A stretch of 64,000 nt of DNA, taken from contig JAUJEB010000002.1 of the NCBI GenBank assembly GCA_030442055.1, positions 62,001 through 126,000 of the forward strand, given 5' to 3'. This DNA comes from Agaribacillus aureus. Its GTDB lineage: Bacteria; Bacteroidota; Bacteroidia; Cytophagales; Cyclobacteriaceae. Below, in pieces: positions 37,030 to 45,957 of the stretch. Position 1 is the stretch's first letter; each line of letters opens with the position of its first letter. Made by a program: the position numbers and the translations under genes. The notes beneath the pieces were generated by a model. That model was given only the letters and a program-made list of their open reading frames with translations. It was not told where the DNA came from and did not search any database.

Positions 37030-39276
37030 ATGAGAGGTCTACTAATCCTACTTTTATTTTCAACTTCACTGCAAGCTCAGGTTGTTGTACAACTGGTGGG
37101 AGAGGATCATCAAAAGGCTATTCAGGGCGCAGAGGTAATTTTTACCAATAGTACCGGCCAACGGCTGGTTACCATCAGCGATCGCGAGGGAAAAGCCAGG
37201 TGCGGTTTTCGTCCTCCGGTATTTATTCAGGGATCGCATATTAGATTTATTCCTATTAATGATACGGTTAGGATATCCAATACAAAGATAGTGATGAAGG
37301 TCTCTACTTTAGCCCTGGATGAGGTCGTAGTGACCGGCCAGTTTGCCCCGCAATCTGCCAAAAACTCGGTTTATAAAGTGCGTACGATTGACCGGACGCA
37401 GTTGCAGGCTCAGGGAGCAAATACCTTGCAGGATGTACTGATGAACCAGCTGAACATCCGTTTTGGTAGAGACAACGCCCTTGGGACATCCGGTATCCGC
37501 ATTCAGGGAATATCCGGGCAAAATGTGAAGGTGCTGATAGATGGTGTACCGATGATCGGCAGAAGTGGCGTAGCGAATGAAATTGACATCAATCAGATCA
37601 ACGTTAATACCATAGAGCGCATAGAAATAGTGGAAGGTCCCATGGCTGTTAATTTCGGAGCAGATGCGTTAGCAGGCGTTATTAATATCATCACCCGGAA
37701 AGGCGGAACATCGAAGTTATCTGCCGAACTAATTTTGCAGGAAGAAACGGTTGAAGATAACTATTCGCTATTTGACGAGGGAGTACACAATGCGGGACTT
37801 ACCATTGGCGGCAAACCATCCGATCGTATTTTCGTTCAGGCCGAAGCGCGCATCAACCGCTTTGGTGGATGGATTGGTGATGAAAGCAGATTTACCGATC
37901 GCAACAGGCAGTGGTATCCTAAGACCCAACATTTCGGAGGCGGCCTTGTGCGCTACGAAAAAGACGATTTTTCGATACATTACCGAATGGATTATCTTAA
38001 TGAGTCCATCAGTAACCTCGGTAGTATCAACGATGTTGATGCTGACACGGAGCCATTTTCCAGTGACCAGGAATTCAACAGTGATCGATGGATGCATCAG
38101 CTTCAGGCTGAGTTGAAGGCGGGAAGCTGGCTATTGAATCCGGTCCTGTCATTTACCGACTATAAAAGGGCTACCGAGGCCTTCACTACATTTTTGGAAA
38201 GTGACCTGGAGATAAATCGCCGGGAAATTCAGAATACCTACTACAAAACCTTATTCTTTAGAAATACCGCTAGTACGAATCGTTTTGATTGGGGAAGTCT
38301 GCAATTGGGTACAGATGCCTCTTTCGATCGCGGTGGCGGTTCTACCCTTAGCGACGGTGAAAAGGAAGCCGTGGACATTGCCTTCTTTGCTTCGGCGGAG
38401 ATAAAATTAGGCGAAAAAATAGCGCTTAGGCCAGGGATAAGATATGGTTACAACAGCTTGTATTCCTCAGAGCCCGCGCCATCGCTGAATGTTAAGTATA
38501 ATATCTCAGAGGCAACTCAGGTTCGATTTGGCTACGGGCGTGGATTTCGTGTGCCGTCACTGCGCGAATTGTATCACGAATTTATTGATGCCAATCACAA
38601 CATCATAGGCAACTCTGAACTGACACCGGAATACTCGCATAACATCAACGCTGATGTGACACAAAGTTTCAAAAAGCTCACCTTGTCTTTATCGGGTTTT
38701 TACAATCATATCAATGATCAGATTACATTCTTCACCCCGCAGGAAAGTAATGCAGCAACCACCTACCTAAATTTGGAAGAGTTCAGGTCAACAGGTGCAA
38801 CTATTAATGCCGCCTGGAGTAGTGCTGGTTGGCGTATTAATTCCGGGGCGACCTATATTGGCAGGTACCAGCGGTTAAATGACGAAGTTGCTTCTGTGCC
38901 CGGATTTGTATTTAACTGGGAAGCCAATACCAATATTCGCTACCGTTTTTCTGCAACAAATACTACCATCTCAGCATTTTACAAATTCAATGGCTCCTTG
39001 CGTGATTACCGACTAACTGACCCGGATGGTGACGGGGAATTCACACCGGAATTGCAAGGAATAGACAGCTTCCACCTGATGGACCTTACGATCAGTCAGG
39101 CAATTAGCAATTCGTTGGGAATCACACTCGGGGCGCGCAATCTCTTTAATGTAACTGCGGTAGATAACAATTTTAGCTCAGGTGGTGCACATTCAAGCAG
39201 CGCCGGAAGTACCTCCGTCGGTTACGGCACAAGCTATTTCTTTCGATTGAACTATCAATTTAAATCCAATAACTAA
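37030..39276 (+). CDS. TonB-dependent outer-membrane receptor (haem/metal uptake type)
   Basis: The 748-residue product starts at the ATG at 37030, right before a signal peptide (MRGLLILLLFSTSLQAQ). After a short CarboxypepD-reg-like domain (about 20-95) comes a TonB-box-like stretch (LDEVVVTGQFAP), the plug domain (QGANTLQDVLMNQLNIRFG, GVPMIGRSG, ERIEIVEGPMAVNFGADALAGVINIITRKGG) and a 22-strand barrel ending in aromatic residues. The barrel carries GRGFRVPSLRELYHEFIDANHNIIGN, common to haem and siderophore receptors. Close downstream lies a HmuY-like lipoprotein gene (21 bp), favouring haem or a metal complex as cargo. Operator palindromes lie upstream. Confidence 0.93.
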   Translation: MRGLLILLLFSTSLQAQVVVQLVGEDHQKAIQGAEVIFTNSTGQRLVTISDREGKARCGFRPPVFIQGSHIRFIPINDTVRISNTKIVMKVSTLALDEVVVTGQFAPQSAKNSVYKVRTIDRTQLQAQGANTLQDVLMNQLNIRFGRDNALGTSGIRIQGISGQNVKVLIDGVPMIGRSGVANEIDINQINVNTIERIEIVEGPMAVNFGADALAGVINIITRKGGTSKLSAELILQEETVEDNYSLFDEGVHNAGLTIGGKPSDRIFVQAEARINRFGGWIGDESRFTDRNRQWYPKTQHFGGGLVRYEKDDFSIHYRMDYLNESISNLGSINDVDADTEPFSSDQEFNSDRWMHQLQAELKAGSWLLNPVLSFTDYKRATEAFTTFLESDLEINRREIQNTYYKTLFFRNTASTNRFDWGSLQLGTDASFDRGGGSTLSDGEKEAVDIAFFASAEIKLGEKIALRPGIRYGYNSLYSSEPAPSLNVKYNISEATQVRFGYGRGFRVPSLRELYHEFIDANHNIIGNSELTPEYSHNINADVTQSFKKLTLSLSGFYNHINDQITFFTPQESNAATTYLNLEEFRSTGATINAAWSSAGWRINSGATYIGRYQRLNDEVASVPGFVFNWEANTNIRYRFSATNTTISAFYKFNGSLRDYRLTDPDGDGEFTPELQGIDSFHLMDLTISQAISNSLGITLGARNLFNVTAVDNNFSSGGAHSSSAGSTSVGYGTSYFFRLNYQFKSNN

Positions 39277-39297
39277 CGATCTATATCTACAACAAAT

Positions 39298-40689
39298 ATG
39301 AATACACTTAAAACAACACTTATATTTACACTCTGTACTTTTCAGGTGTTATTTTCTGCTTGCTCTGACGATGATGACCCACTGACGCCTTTTTCGGTTA
39401 ATTTTAGCAGTGCTGAAGTAGGCATTTCATCGGATTCACCGGAGGCTCAGCTTACGGTGTCCTTTTCGAGGCCATCCACAATGGACGGTACCATCAAACT
39501 GCGGTTAAATTCCGGAGACCTGGTTTACGGGGAATCGGAAGATTTTTATGCATCTGTCGCCCCGCAAGACGATGTAATTTCCCTTGCATTTAAGTCCGGA
39601 GATCAAAATGTAAATTTTACCGTAAATAATGGATCTGCCGCTAATCGCACTGCTGATGCAACTTTGGTCATCTCCATTGAAAATGATCCTGATAATCTTT
39701 TTATTCCTGGAACCACTAATCAGGTAAGCATTACATTCGCCGAGAATTTTATTTCTCCGGGCGCCTCGCTGGAGATGAGTGCGGGCGATGAAAACTTCAC
39801 GCAGCGAGCGTATGTTGACCTGAGCAAAGCTACATCTACCTCAGTGCCGGTCGATAATTTTGACCTGGGCTTCCAAACCGGAAGTGGATTCTATGTCACA
39901 CTGAACTCCAGCGCCAACCTTATGGCCAGGCCATTGGATAAAAATGACTTAAATGATGTTTCAGCAGCAGATACCGCCGGTTTCGCCGCGGTAATGACCA
40001 TTCCTCCGCCAAACTTTGATGCCTCTATTGGATCGGTTGCCTGGGTTGATACACCGGACGGAGATTTAAGTACCACTGCTTTCGGAGAAATTTCAGCCAC
40101 AGACACTGATAACAAAGTATTTATCGTAAAACGAAATAAAGGAAACTGGAAAAAAGTCAGGGTTTTACGCAATGGAGAAGGCTATACATTGCAGCATGCA
40201 GACATTGCCGCCACCAGTTTCGAAACGCTGGACATCACCAAAGACCAGACATTTGAAGCGGTTACTGTTGATTTGGATCAGGGCATCGTAGAAGCTGAGC
40301 CGGAGAATGACAAATGGGATTTTCGCTACGGTACATATACCGAGGTTCTCCCCCTGGGACCAGGAGCCTCCATTCCTTATGGTTTTAAAGATCTGATTAC
40401 GATCAACCGCTCCGATGTATCAATAGCCATGATCATGATCGCTGATACGCCGTTTGAATCGTTTAGCGCGGCCGATGTCGCCGGCCTTACTTTCGAAACG
40501 GCCGTTAATGCCATAGGTAACACATGGCGTATGGGTGGAGGACCTTCATCTCCGCCAGCCCTGCATACTGACAGATACTATATTATTAAAGACGGAGAAG
40601 AGAATATTTACAAACTTCAGTTTACACGTATGTACTCGCTGTCTGATCAACGCGGCGAAGGCGCATTTAAATACGAACTGCTAAATTAA
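39298..40689 (+). CDS. HmuY-like haem-binding lipoprotein
   Basis: The 463-residue product has a lipobox (LFSAC, then SDDDDP). The first 160 residues are beta-rich (Calx-beta/Ig-like). The rest resembles HmuY in two halves: RAYVDLSKATSTSVPVDNFDLGF..., then KWDFRYGTYTEVLPL..., and a closing DRYYIIKDGEENIYKLQFTRMYS, which is a typical HmuY end. Known HmuY proteins take haem from host proteins at the surface and pass it to a TonB receptor. Here the receptor lies 21 bp upstream. I cannot identify the haem-ligating His residues, so other ligands remain possible. Confidence 0.75.
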   Translation: MNTLKTTLIFTLCTFQVLFSACSDDDDPLTPFSVNFSSAEVGISSDSPEAQLTVSFSRPSTMDGTIKLRLNSGDLVYGESEDFYASVAPQDDVISLAFKSGDQNVNFTVNNGSAANRTADATLVISIENDPDNLFIPGTTNQVSITFAENFISPGASLEMSAGDENFTQRAYVDLSKATSTSVPVDNFDLGFQTGSGFYVTLNSSANLMARPLDKNDLNDVSAADTAGFAAVMTIPPPNFDASIGSVAWVDTPDGDLSTTAFGEISATDTDNKVFIVKRNKGNWKKVRVLRNGEGYTLQHADIAATSFETLDITKDQTFEAVTVDLDQGIVEAEPENDKWDFRYGTYTEVLPLGPGASIPYGFKDLITINRSDVSIAMIMIADTPFESFSAADVAGLTFETAVNAIGNTWRMGGGPSSPPALHTDRYYIIKDGEENIYKLQFTRMYSLSDQRGEGAFKYELLN

Positions 40690-40698
40690 GCGCTGGTA

Positions 40699-41133
40699 AT
40701 GAGAATTTTTAAAATAGTGATGGTCATTTTACGACTGGGATTAGGTGGTCTTTTTATCTATGGGGGCATACAAAAATTTATTCCCAAACCACCCAGGCCG
40801 CAAACAGAAGTGTCAGCCGACCTGCCGGATCACGTCGTGAAAATAAAGGCCTACATCGGTGGCTTAAAACAGACACCATACTTTTGGCCTATGCTGGGCG
40901 TGGTAGAATTGGCAGGGGGTATTTTATTGGTAAGCCAATACCTGGCATTGCTTGGTGCGGTACTACTAATGCCCGTCATTGTAAACATTTTTCTATTCCA
41001 TCTCTTTTTAAAACCACATGATACAGGGGATCTGATCATGACAACACTTTATTTATTAGCCAATATAACAATCATAGGATGGTATTATCCATCTCTTAAA
41101 GCAACCTTTTTAAATTTTAAAACTATATTCTGA
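40699..41133 (+). CDS. DoxX-like four-helix membrane protein
   Basis: The 144-residue protein has four predicted membrane helices and the DoxX/MauE-like signature at its start: ILRLGLGGLFIYGGIQKFIP, then PYFWPMLGVVELAGGILLVSQY, LLGAVLLMPVIVNIFLFHLFLKP and a last helix before YYPSL. DoxX relatives are involved in redox or quinone-linked processes, but the role of this subgroup is not defined. It lies 9 bp after the HmuY-like gene and overlaps the next gene by one base, so it belongs to the same operon. Confidence 0.75.
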   Translation: MRIFKIVMVILRLGLGGLFIYGGIQKFIPKPPRPQTEVSADLPDHVVKIKAYIGGLKQTPYFWPMLGVVELAGGILLVSQYLALLGAVLLMPVIVNIFLFHLFLKPHDTGDLIMTTLYLLANITIIGWYYPSLKATFLNFKTIF

Positions 41134-42062
41134 TGAGAATCTTATTATTGTTGATGTTTTGCCTGACGTTAGGTACCGTGCAGGCACAAAAAAAGAAAAA
41201 GCAAGACGTAGAAGCCATCAAAGCCATGTGTGGCTGTTACGATGTATCCTTTAATTTTGCGGAAACATTTGCAACGGACAAGGACTACGAGTTTCATGAT
41301 AACTATCGCTCCGGTGCCCTGGAGTACGTTTTTCCGGTGGAAGAAAGCAAGGATAAGATCGTGCTGCAACATTTGCTGGTTATTGGTGACAGCATGATTA
41401 TCAAACACTGGCGACAGGACTGGCTCTATGAGAATACCGACCTTCATGTTTTTCATAAAGACAATACCTGGAAATACAAAAGCAAAGCCCAGGATGCTGT
41501 CAAGGGACAATGGACGCAAAAGGTTTATCAGGTCGATGACGGCCCGCGTTACCAAGGATCTTCTTCCTGGGTCCACGTTGATGGCAAAAGCTATTGGGAA
41601 AATACGGCCGATGCGCCATTGCCCAGAAGAGAATTCAGCAAGCGCAGTGACTATAACGTAATGGTCCGCAGAAACCGCCAGGAGATTACCGATTACGGCT
41701 GGGTACATGAGCAGGACAACGATAAGGTACTCCGGGAAAGTTCTGACAAAGTGCTGGCCCACGAGAAAGGGTGGAATACTTACACAAAAACCGACGAAAA
41801 GAAATGCCAGCTGGCCAAAGACTGGTGGCAGGAAAAGCAGGCGTATTGGAATGACGTACGCAAGGTTTGGGATGAGCTATTTGCCACCAAGAAAACACTT
41901 GAATTTGAGAAAAAAATTGATGGCAAAGTGCTGTTTATGAAGCTTTTTGCATTGGAAAAAGAAATGCTAAAAGGCAATTACGATAGTGCGGCATCCATTA
42001 CAAAAATCAAAGCTACAATCAACCCTTATCTCAAAGGAGAGGTAGCACTGGTAATTAATTAG
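41133..42062 (+). CDS. DUF6607 family secreted protein
   Basis: The 309-residue product has a signal peptide (ends GTVQAQ) followed by a Lys-rich start and the DUF6607 pattern: IKAMCGCYDVSFNFAETF, YRSGALEYVFPVE, LQHLLVIGDSMIIKHWRQDWLYE, the TEDKxWxY-like segment TWKYKSKAQDAVKGQWTQKVYQVDDGPRY (split here by several turns), and ITDYGWVHEQDNDKV. Proteins of this family are often found next to TonB receptors and HmuY-like proteins, as here. The CGC motif near residue 33 could bind metal or haem. No activity is known. Its ATG overlaps the DoxX-like stop (TGATG). Confidence 0.8.
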   Translation: MRILLLLMFCLTLGTVQAQKKKKQDVEAIKAMCGCYDVSFNFAETFATDKDYEFHDNYRSGALEYVFPVEESKDKIVLQHLLVIGDSMIIKHWRQDWLYENTDLHVFHKDNTWKYKSKAQDAVKGQWTQKVYQVDDGPRYQGSSSWVHVDGKSYWENTADAPLPRREFSKRSDYNVMVRRNRQEITDYGWVHEQDNDKVLRESSDKVLAHEKGWNTYTKTDEKKCQLAKDWWQEKQAYWNDVRKVWDELFATKKTLEFEKKIDGKVLFMKLFALEKEMLKGNYDSAASITKIKATINPYLKGEVALVIN

Positions 42063-42455
42063 CGAGCAAGTTGTATGGTGTTTAAAACACCGGCACTATT
42101 CATAAAACTAAGCCCTGCACTCTGTCTTTGAAATGTTCATCAGGTATCTACTCATCAGAAAAGGCAGAGGCAGGCACCAGTGTTTTGTTTCTTTTCAGTG
42201 TTATATTCAGGCCAGCTATATCATCTATACTTTGTAATAAGCGGACTTTATTAATTACACTGATCAACGCGCTCGCACGAGAACTCCGCTTGAAATAAAC
42301 AATCAACGGAAAACCTGAAATTAAAATACTATTAAAGTTAAAGAAAAGTTCTTATATCTAAAAACTGTAGCAAGGACAAAGAATTAGTAGTACTGTAAAA
42401 ATAATTTGGCCAGATGCTTTGATTTGGTAATCTGTTGCCAGATTTTTGCTGTGAG
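42063..42455. other. Gene-free stretch before the MbnP/MbnH group
   Basis: The stretch separates the two halves of the metal-acquisition region. A palindrome GGTGTTT-A-AAACACC lies at 42077-42091 just after the DUF6607 gene, without a T-tract. I see no clear promoter match before the Cys-rich gene. Confidence 0.4.
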
Positions 42456-42842
42456 ATGTCTGTGCTAAAACCTTTTTTAATTTTTATTATTATCCTCTCC
42501 AATCTGGGAAGTACCTTGATGGTTCCCCTGATATATCTGGATTTTGAGGTACGAAAAGGATACATCTCCAAAGTACTCTGCATCAAAAAAGATGATCCGA
42601 TTACAGTATGTGGCGGAAGCTGTTATTTGGCCAAACAATTGAATAAAGCACAGGACCATCAGCAGGAAGCTGAAAAAACATCCCCCAGGGAATTTGCTTT
42701 TTTCCTGAATGTCCTGAAATATTCCGGTTTGGCATCGAAACAATGGATGCTCAGACAAAATCTGAATTTTATTTCCTACAGTGACCAGCTTCCAAAGTCA
42801 CTTTTTTGCTTTGATATTTTTCACCCCCCGCGTTTAGGCTGA
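42456..42842 (+). CDS. Small Cys-motif membrane protein of a metal-uptake locus
   Basis: The 128-residue product (ATG at 42456; a TTG at 42435 is less likely) has a membrane helix at residues about 5-28, then YISKVLCIKKDDPITVCGGSCYLAKQL near residue 42-65 in two parts: C-x8-9-C-G-G-x-C-Y-L. This Cys pattern occurs in short Bacteroidota proteins near TonB receptors and copper/haem genes. A Cys-based metal site or disulfide is expected. It ends with a HPPRLG tail. It lies 101 bp before the MbnP-like gene on the same strand. Function unknown. Confidence 0.6.
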   Translation: MSVLKPFLIFIIILSNLGSTLMVPLIYLDFEVRKGYISKVLCIKKDDPITVCGGSCYLAKQLNKAQDHQQEAEKTSPREFAFFLNVLKYSGLASKQWMLRQNLNFISYSDQLPKSLFCFDIFHPPRLG

Positions 42843-42943
42843 TCTCATTTATTTCAGTCACACAATATGTAGTATGGTTACGACATAGCCATGCCTGGAA
42901 GCATATTATTCCAACTATTTATTTATCCAACTAAAAAAATACA

Positions 42944-43807
42944 ATGAAAAATATCAATTTATTAGCGATGCTATCGCTATTAGCAATTTTATGGTCATGT
43001 GGTGATGACGATGATGCAAAACCCGCCGAGTTTGGCACTTTCCAGGTTTACTTTGACAATAAGGTAGGTGCCGATGATATCACCAGGAGAGACAACGGCT
43101 CCACAGAATATGATTTTGAAACGTCAACAGGTGAGAAGTTCAACCTTTCACTTCTTGGCTATTATGTAAGCAAGATTACTTTGGAAGGTCCTAATGGGGA
43201 GTATTTCCAGGATGAAATGAAAGCCAGTGCCAGTGAGGCTAAAGGCTACTACCATGTATTAGAAGGGGAATCAGCGTCACAAAATATAAAGCTGGAGCAA
43301 GTGCCCGCCGGCACTTACAATAAGATCACTTTTGCCATAGGGGTAGAAGAGGATGGTGTGCTGGAGGGTGCTGCGGGAGGCGTGCTTGATCCTGCCGATG
43401 GTGCCTGGTTCTGGAATTGGAATGCCGGCTATATTGGCTTTGCGCTTGAGGGAACTGCTGAAAACTCCGGACAGGAATATGTTGACTGGGGTGGGGGGCG
43501 TGAAACCCTGGAAAATACCTTTGCGATCCACATTGGCGGCTGGAAGGATGTGGCAGATAATGAAAACTTTATCAACAATATCAAGACCATAACCCTGGAT
43601 TTCGGAACAACTGTTAAAGTAGGTCCGGATTTGTCTCCATTGGCACATTTGGTGACCGACGCCATGAAAGTACTGGATGGTGCTGCTATTGATTTCAGCA
43701 ATACTTTTTCCGTGCACGCGCCAAAAGCTGGTAAACCTTTTGCGGAACAACTGCCTCAGGTATTCAGTGTACATCACGTACATCAAAGTACCAGTGGTCA
43801 TGATTAG
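42944..43807 (+). CDS. mbnP: MbnP-like copper-binding lipoprotein
   Basis: The 287-residue product has a lipobox (LWSC then GDDDDA). The body fits the MbnP family: FQVYFDNKVG, SLLGYYVSKITLEGPNG, LEQVPAGTYNKITFAIGVEE, then a Trp/aromatic-rich segment WFWNWNAGYIGFALEG near residue 155, and FAIHIGGWKDVADNE. In methanotrophs, MbnH oxidises a MbnP tryptophan to kynurenine, which helps bind Cu(I). The next gene encodes an MbnH-like peroxidase and overlaps by 8 bases, so the pair is conserved here too. Which Trp would be modified cannot be fixed from sequence. Confidence 0.78.
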   Translation: MKNINLLAMLSLLAILWSCGDDDDAKPAEFGTFQVYFDNKVGADDITRRDNGSTEYDFETSTGEKFNLSLLGYYVSKITLEGPNGEYFQDEMKASASEAKGYYHVLEGESASQNIKLEQVPAGTYNKITFAIGVEEDGVLEGAAGGVLDPADGAWFWNWNAGYIGFALEGTAENSGQEYVDWGGGRETLENTFAIHIGGWKDVADNENFINNIKTITLDFGTTVKVGPDLSPLAHLVTDAMKVLDGAAIDFSNTFSVHAPKAGKPFAEQLPQVFSVHHVHQSTSGHD

Positions 43808-44846
43808 TAAAACCAAAAAGTACCTGGTATATGGCTGGGTACTTTTTCTTTTCTGGTCTTGTAGCGATGATGATGCGGCCTCGCCAAAGGATATATACGC
43901 CTTTGAAAAACCAGCGCACTTTCCCGACGCGACTTATACATTTGAAAACAATCCTATCACCAAAGAAGGATTTGAACTGGGTAAAAAGCTTTTTTTTGAC
44001 CCGATACTTTCCCGGGATAAAAGTGTGTCCTGTAACAATTGCCATCAGCAGTCCAGGGCATTCGCAGACTCCCCATTACACCCTACAAGCATCGGGGTGG
44101 ACAACAGAGTGGGTATACGCAACGCACCACCGTTGGCCAACCTGGCTTTTATGCAGGAGTTTTTCTGGGATGGCGGGGTCACACATCTGGATTTTGTGCC
44201 GATTAACGCCATTGAATCTGATGTGGAAATGGATGAAACGCTTGTTAATGTGGTGAAAAAACTGAATGAGCATGACGAATATCCACTTCTCTTTGAAAAA
44301 GCCTTTGGTGTCAAAGAGATCACCTCTCCGTTCATGCTACATGCTATTTCTCAATTCACCGCCATGATGGTATCCGCCGGTTCCCGCTATGATAAGTATG
44401 TGCTGGAGGGTACGGCACTTAGTAATGAGGAGATGGCAGGGATGAAGCTGTTTGAAAAAAAATGTGCGACTTGTCATTCGGGTGAATTATTTTCTGATTT
44501 TTCTTACCGGAATAACGGCCTGAACGACTCCTTTGGCGATCTTGGACGTGGCAGGATTACCGAAGATGAGGCAGATCACGGGAAATTCAGAGTACCTAGC
44601 CTGAGAAATGCGGAGCTCACAGCACCCTACATGCACAACGCCCGCTTTTTGACATTGGAAGAGGTACTGGATCACTATGACGGCGGCATGGTGGACTCGC
44701 CTACCTTAGATCCGCTATTCAAAGATGGAGATCAGGTAGTGGGCATATCGCTGACGACAGAGGAAAAAACCAGCATAATAGCCTTTATTAAAACACTGAC
44801 CGACCGGGATTTTATTGCTGAACCAAAATTTAGAAACAATGATTAG
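43800..44846 (+). CDS. mbnH: MbnH-like dihaem cytochrome c peroxidase/MauG-family lipoprotein
   Basis: The ATG at 43800 gives a lipobox (FWSC then SDDDA), so earlier in-frame starts are rejected. The 348-residue product holds two c-type haem sites, CNNCH near residue 80 and CATCH near residue 222, and the bacterial peroxidase/MauG layout with FFDPILSRDKSVSCNNCHQQ, RNAPPLANLAF, FWDGG and the late MHNARFLTLEEVLDHYDGG. In MbnH proteins the haems oxidise a Trp in MbnP. The gene overlaps the MbnP gene by 8 bases (ATGATTAG) and overlaps the next gene by the same eight-base sequence. It acts in the periplasm. Confidence 0.85.
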   Translation: MISKTKKYLVYGWVLFLFWSCSDDDAASPKDIYAFEKPAHFPDATYTFENNPITKEGFELGKKLFFDPILSRDKSVSCNNCHQQSRAFADSPLHPTSIGVDNRVGIRNAPPLANLAFMQEFFWDGGVTHLDFVPINAIESDVEMDETLVNVVKKLNEHDEYPLLFEKAFGVKEITSPFMLHAISQFTAMMVSAGSRYDKYVLEGTALSNEEMAGMKLFEKKCATCHSGELFSDFSYRNNGLNDSFGDLGRGRITEDEADHGKFRVPSLRNAELTAPYMHNARFLTLEEVLDHYDGGMVDSPTLDPLFKDGDQVVGISLTTEEKTSIIAFIKTLTDRDFIAEPKFRNND

Positions 44847-45780
44847 GAAACTACTTCTACTCGTTCCACTCATCATCTGGTCGTTAAACGGCAAAGCGTG
44901 TGATGTGTGCGGTTGCAATCTTTCCGGCTTATATTTTGGTTTTATGCCTATTCAGAATACTCATTTTATAGGTATTAAATACAGCCGGGCCTCTTTCAGG
45001 GCTTTTATCGATAATGACGGTTTTTATTTTGAAGATGAGTCTTCCAACGACACTTATCAAAGATTTGATCTGATTGGAAGGGTAAGCCTTTCCGGGAAAT
45101 TTCAAATACGTTATATCCTGCCGTATATGGTCAACAACATGAAGGGTTCTCACCAGAACGTAAAGTCCTCCGGGTTAGGGGATCCGATCATTGTTGGTTA
45201 TTATACACTTTTTAACACCGGGAGCGATTTCACCAGGGATGTGAAGCACTCACTGAACCTTGGCGCAGGATTCAAACTTCCGGTGGGAGAGTTTGACAAG
45301 CAGGATAACGGCGAATTGGTAAACCGGAATTTTCAGCTGGGCTCGGGAAGTGTGGATTATCTGGTGTCGGCCAATTATACCATCAGATACAAGCGCCTTG
45401 GATTGAATATGGAATATTCCCATAAGTTCAACACCGACAATAAGCATGACTACCGGTTTGGTAATCAGTTCAATGTAAGCGGCAATGTTTTCTACTATTT
45501 GGAAACCAATAAAGTGGCTGTATTGCCTTTTTTTGGGGCCTATTATGAGTGGGCAGATTATCATAAAAATCAGGGTATTAAGGAGGCCAACACAGGAGGA
45601 AATTCGCTGCTTGGCACTTTTGGTGCCCAGTTTTTCTATAACAAGCTGACCGTGAATGTGCAATACCAGATCCCATTACAGCAATCATTCAATACTGATA
45701 ATTTTGCCAGTATAAAAGGTGATAATCGTTTTTCAATGGGGGTATATTACAGCTTTTCACTGAAAAAAGATAAGAAGTGA
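44839..45780 (+). CDS. Outer-membrane barrel protein with N-terminal CxxCGC motif
   Basis: The ATG at 44839 starts a signal peptide ending NGKA, and the mature protein begins with CDVCGC, a likely metal or disulfide site. The remaining 313-residue product is rich in amphipathic strands ending in aromatics (FQIRYILPYMVNN, VKHSLNLGAGFKLPVGEFD, KVAVLPFFGAYYEWADY, FSMGVYYSFSLKK), consistent with an outer-membrane beta barrel of the transporter/OmpP1-like sort. Its place after MbnP and MbnH suggests copper or another metal. The exact role is not known. Confidence 0.7.
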   Translation: MIRKLLLLVPLIIWSLNGKACDVCGCNLSGLYFGFMPIQNTHFIGIKYSRASFRAFIDNDGFYFEDESSNDTYQRFDLIGRVSLSGKFQIRYILPYMVNNMKGSHQNVKSSGLGDPIIVGYYTLFNTGSDFTRDVKHSLNLGAGFKLPVGEFDKQDNGELVNRNFQLGSGSVDYLVSANYTIRYKRLGLNMEYSHKFNTDNKHDYRFGNQFNVSGNVFYYLETNKVAVLPFFGAYYEWADYHKNQGIKEANTGGNSLLGTFGAQFFYNKLTVNVQYQIPLQQSFNTDNFASIKGDNRFSMGVYYSFSLKKDKK

Positions 45781-45796
45781 CATAGGAAAACCTGAC

Positions 45797-45857
45797 TTGT
45801 TGGTGGTTTGAGCAGTGGTCCAGACGATTTTAGGTTTGCCTGCCCAGCCACCAACAA
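45797..45857 (+). terminator. Inverted repeat after the metal-uptake operon
   Basis: TTGTTGGTGG (45797-45806) and CCACCAACAA (45848-45857) pair perfectly over 10 bp, 16 bp after the stop codon of the outer-membrane gene. No T-tract follows, so it is a possible rather than certain terminator. Confidence 0.4.
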
Positions 45858-45957
45858 CCAACAAGTAGTGCTGAAACCGGTTTTGAAATACTACCGCTAA
45901 ACTGTATATTTTGATAGTATTTGTTTTAAGGTTAACTAGCGCCTATGACCATTCGAT

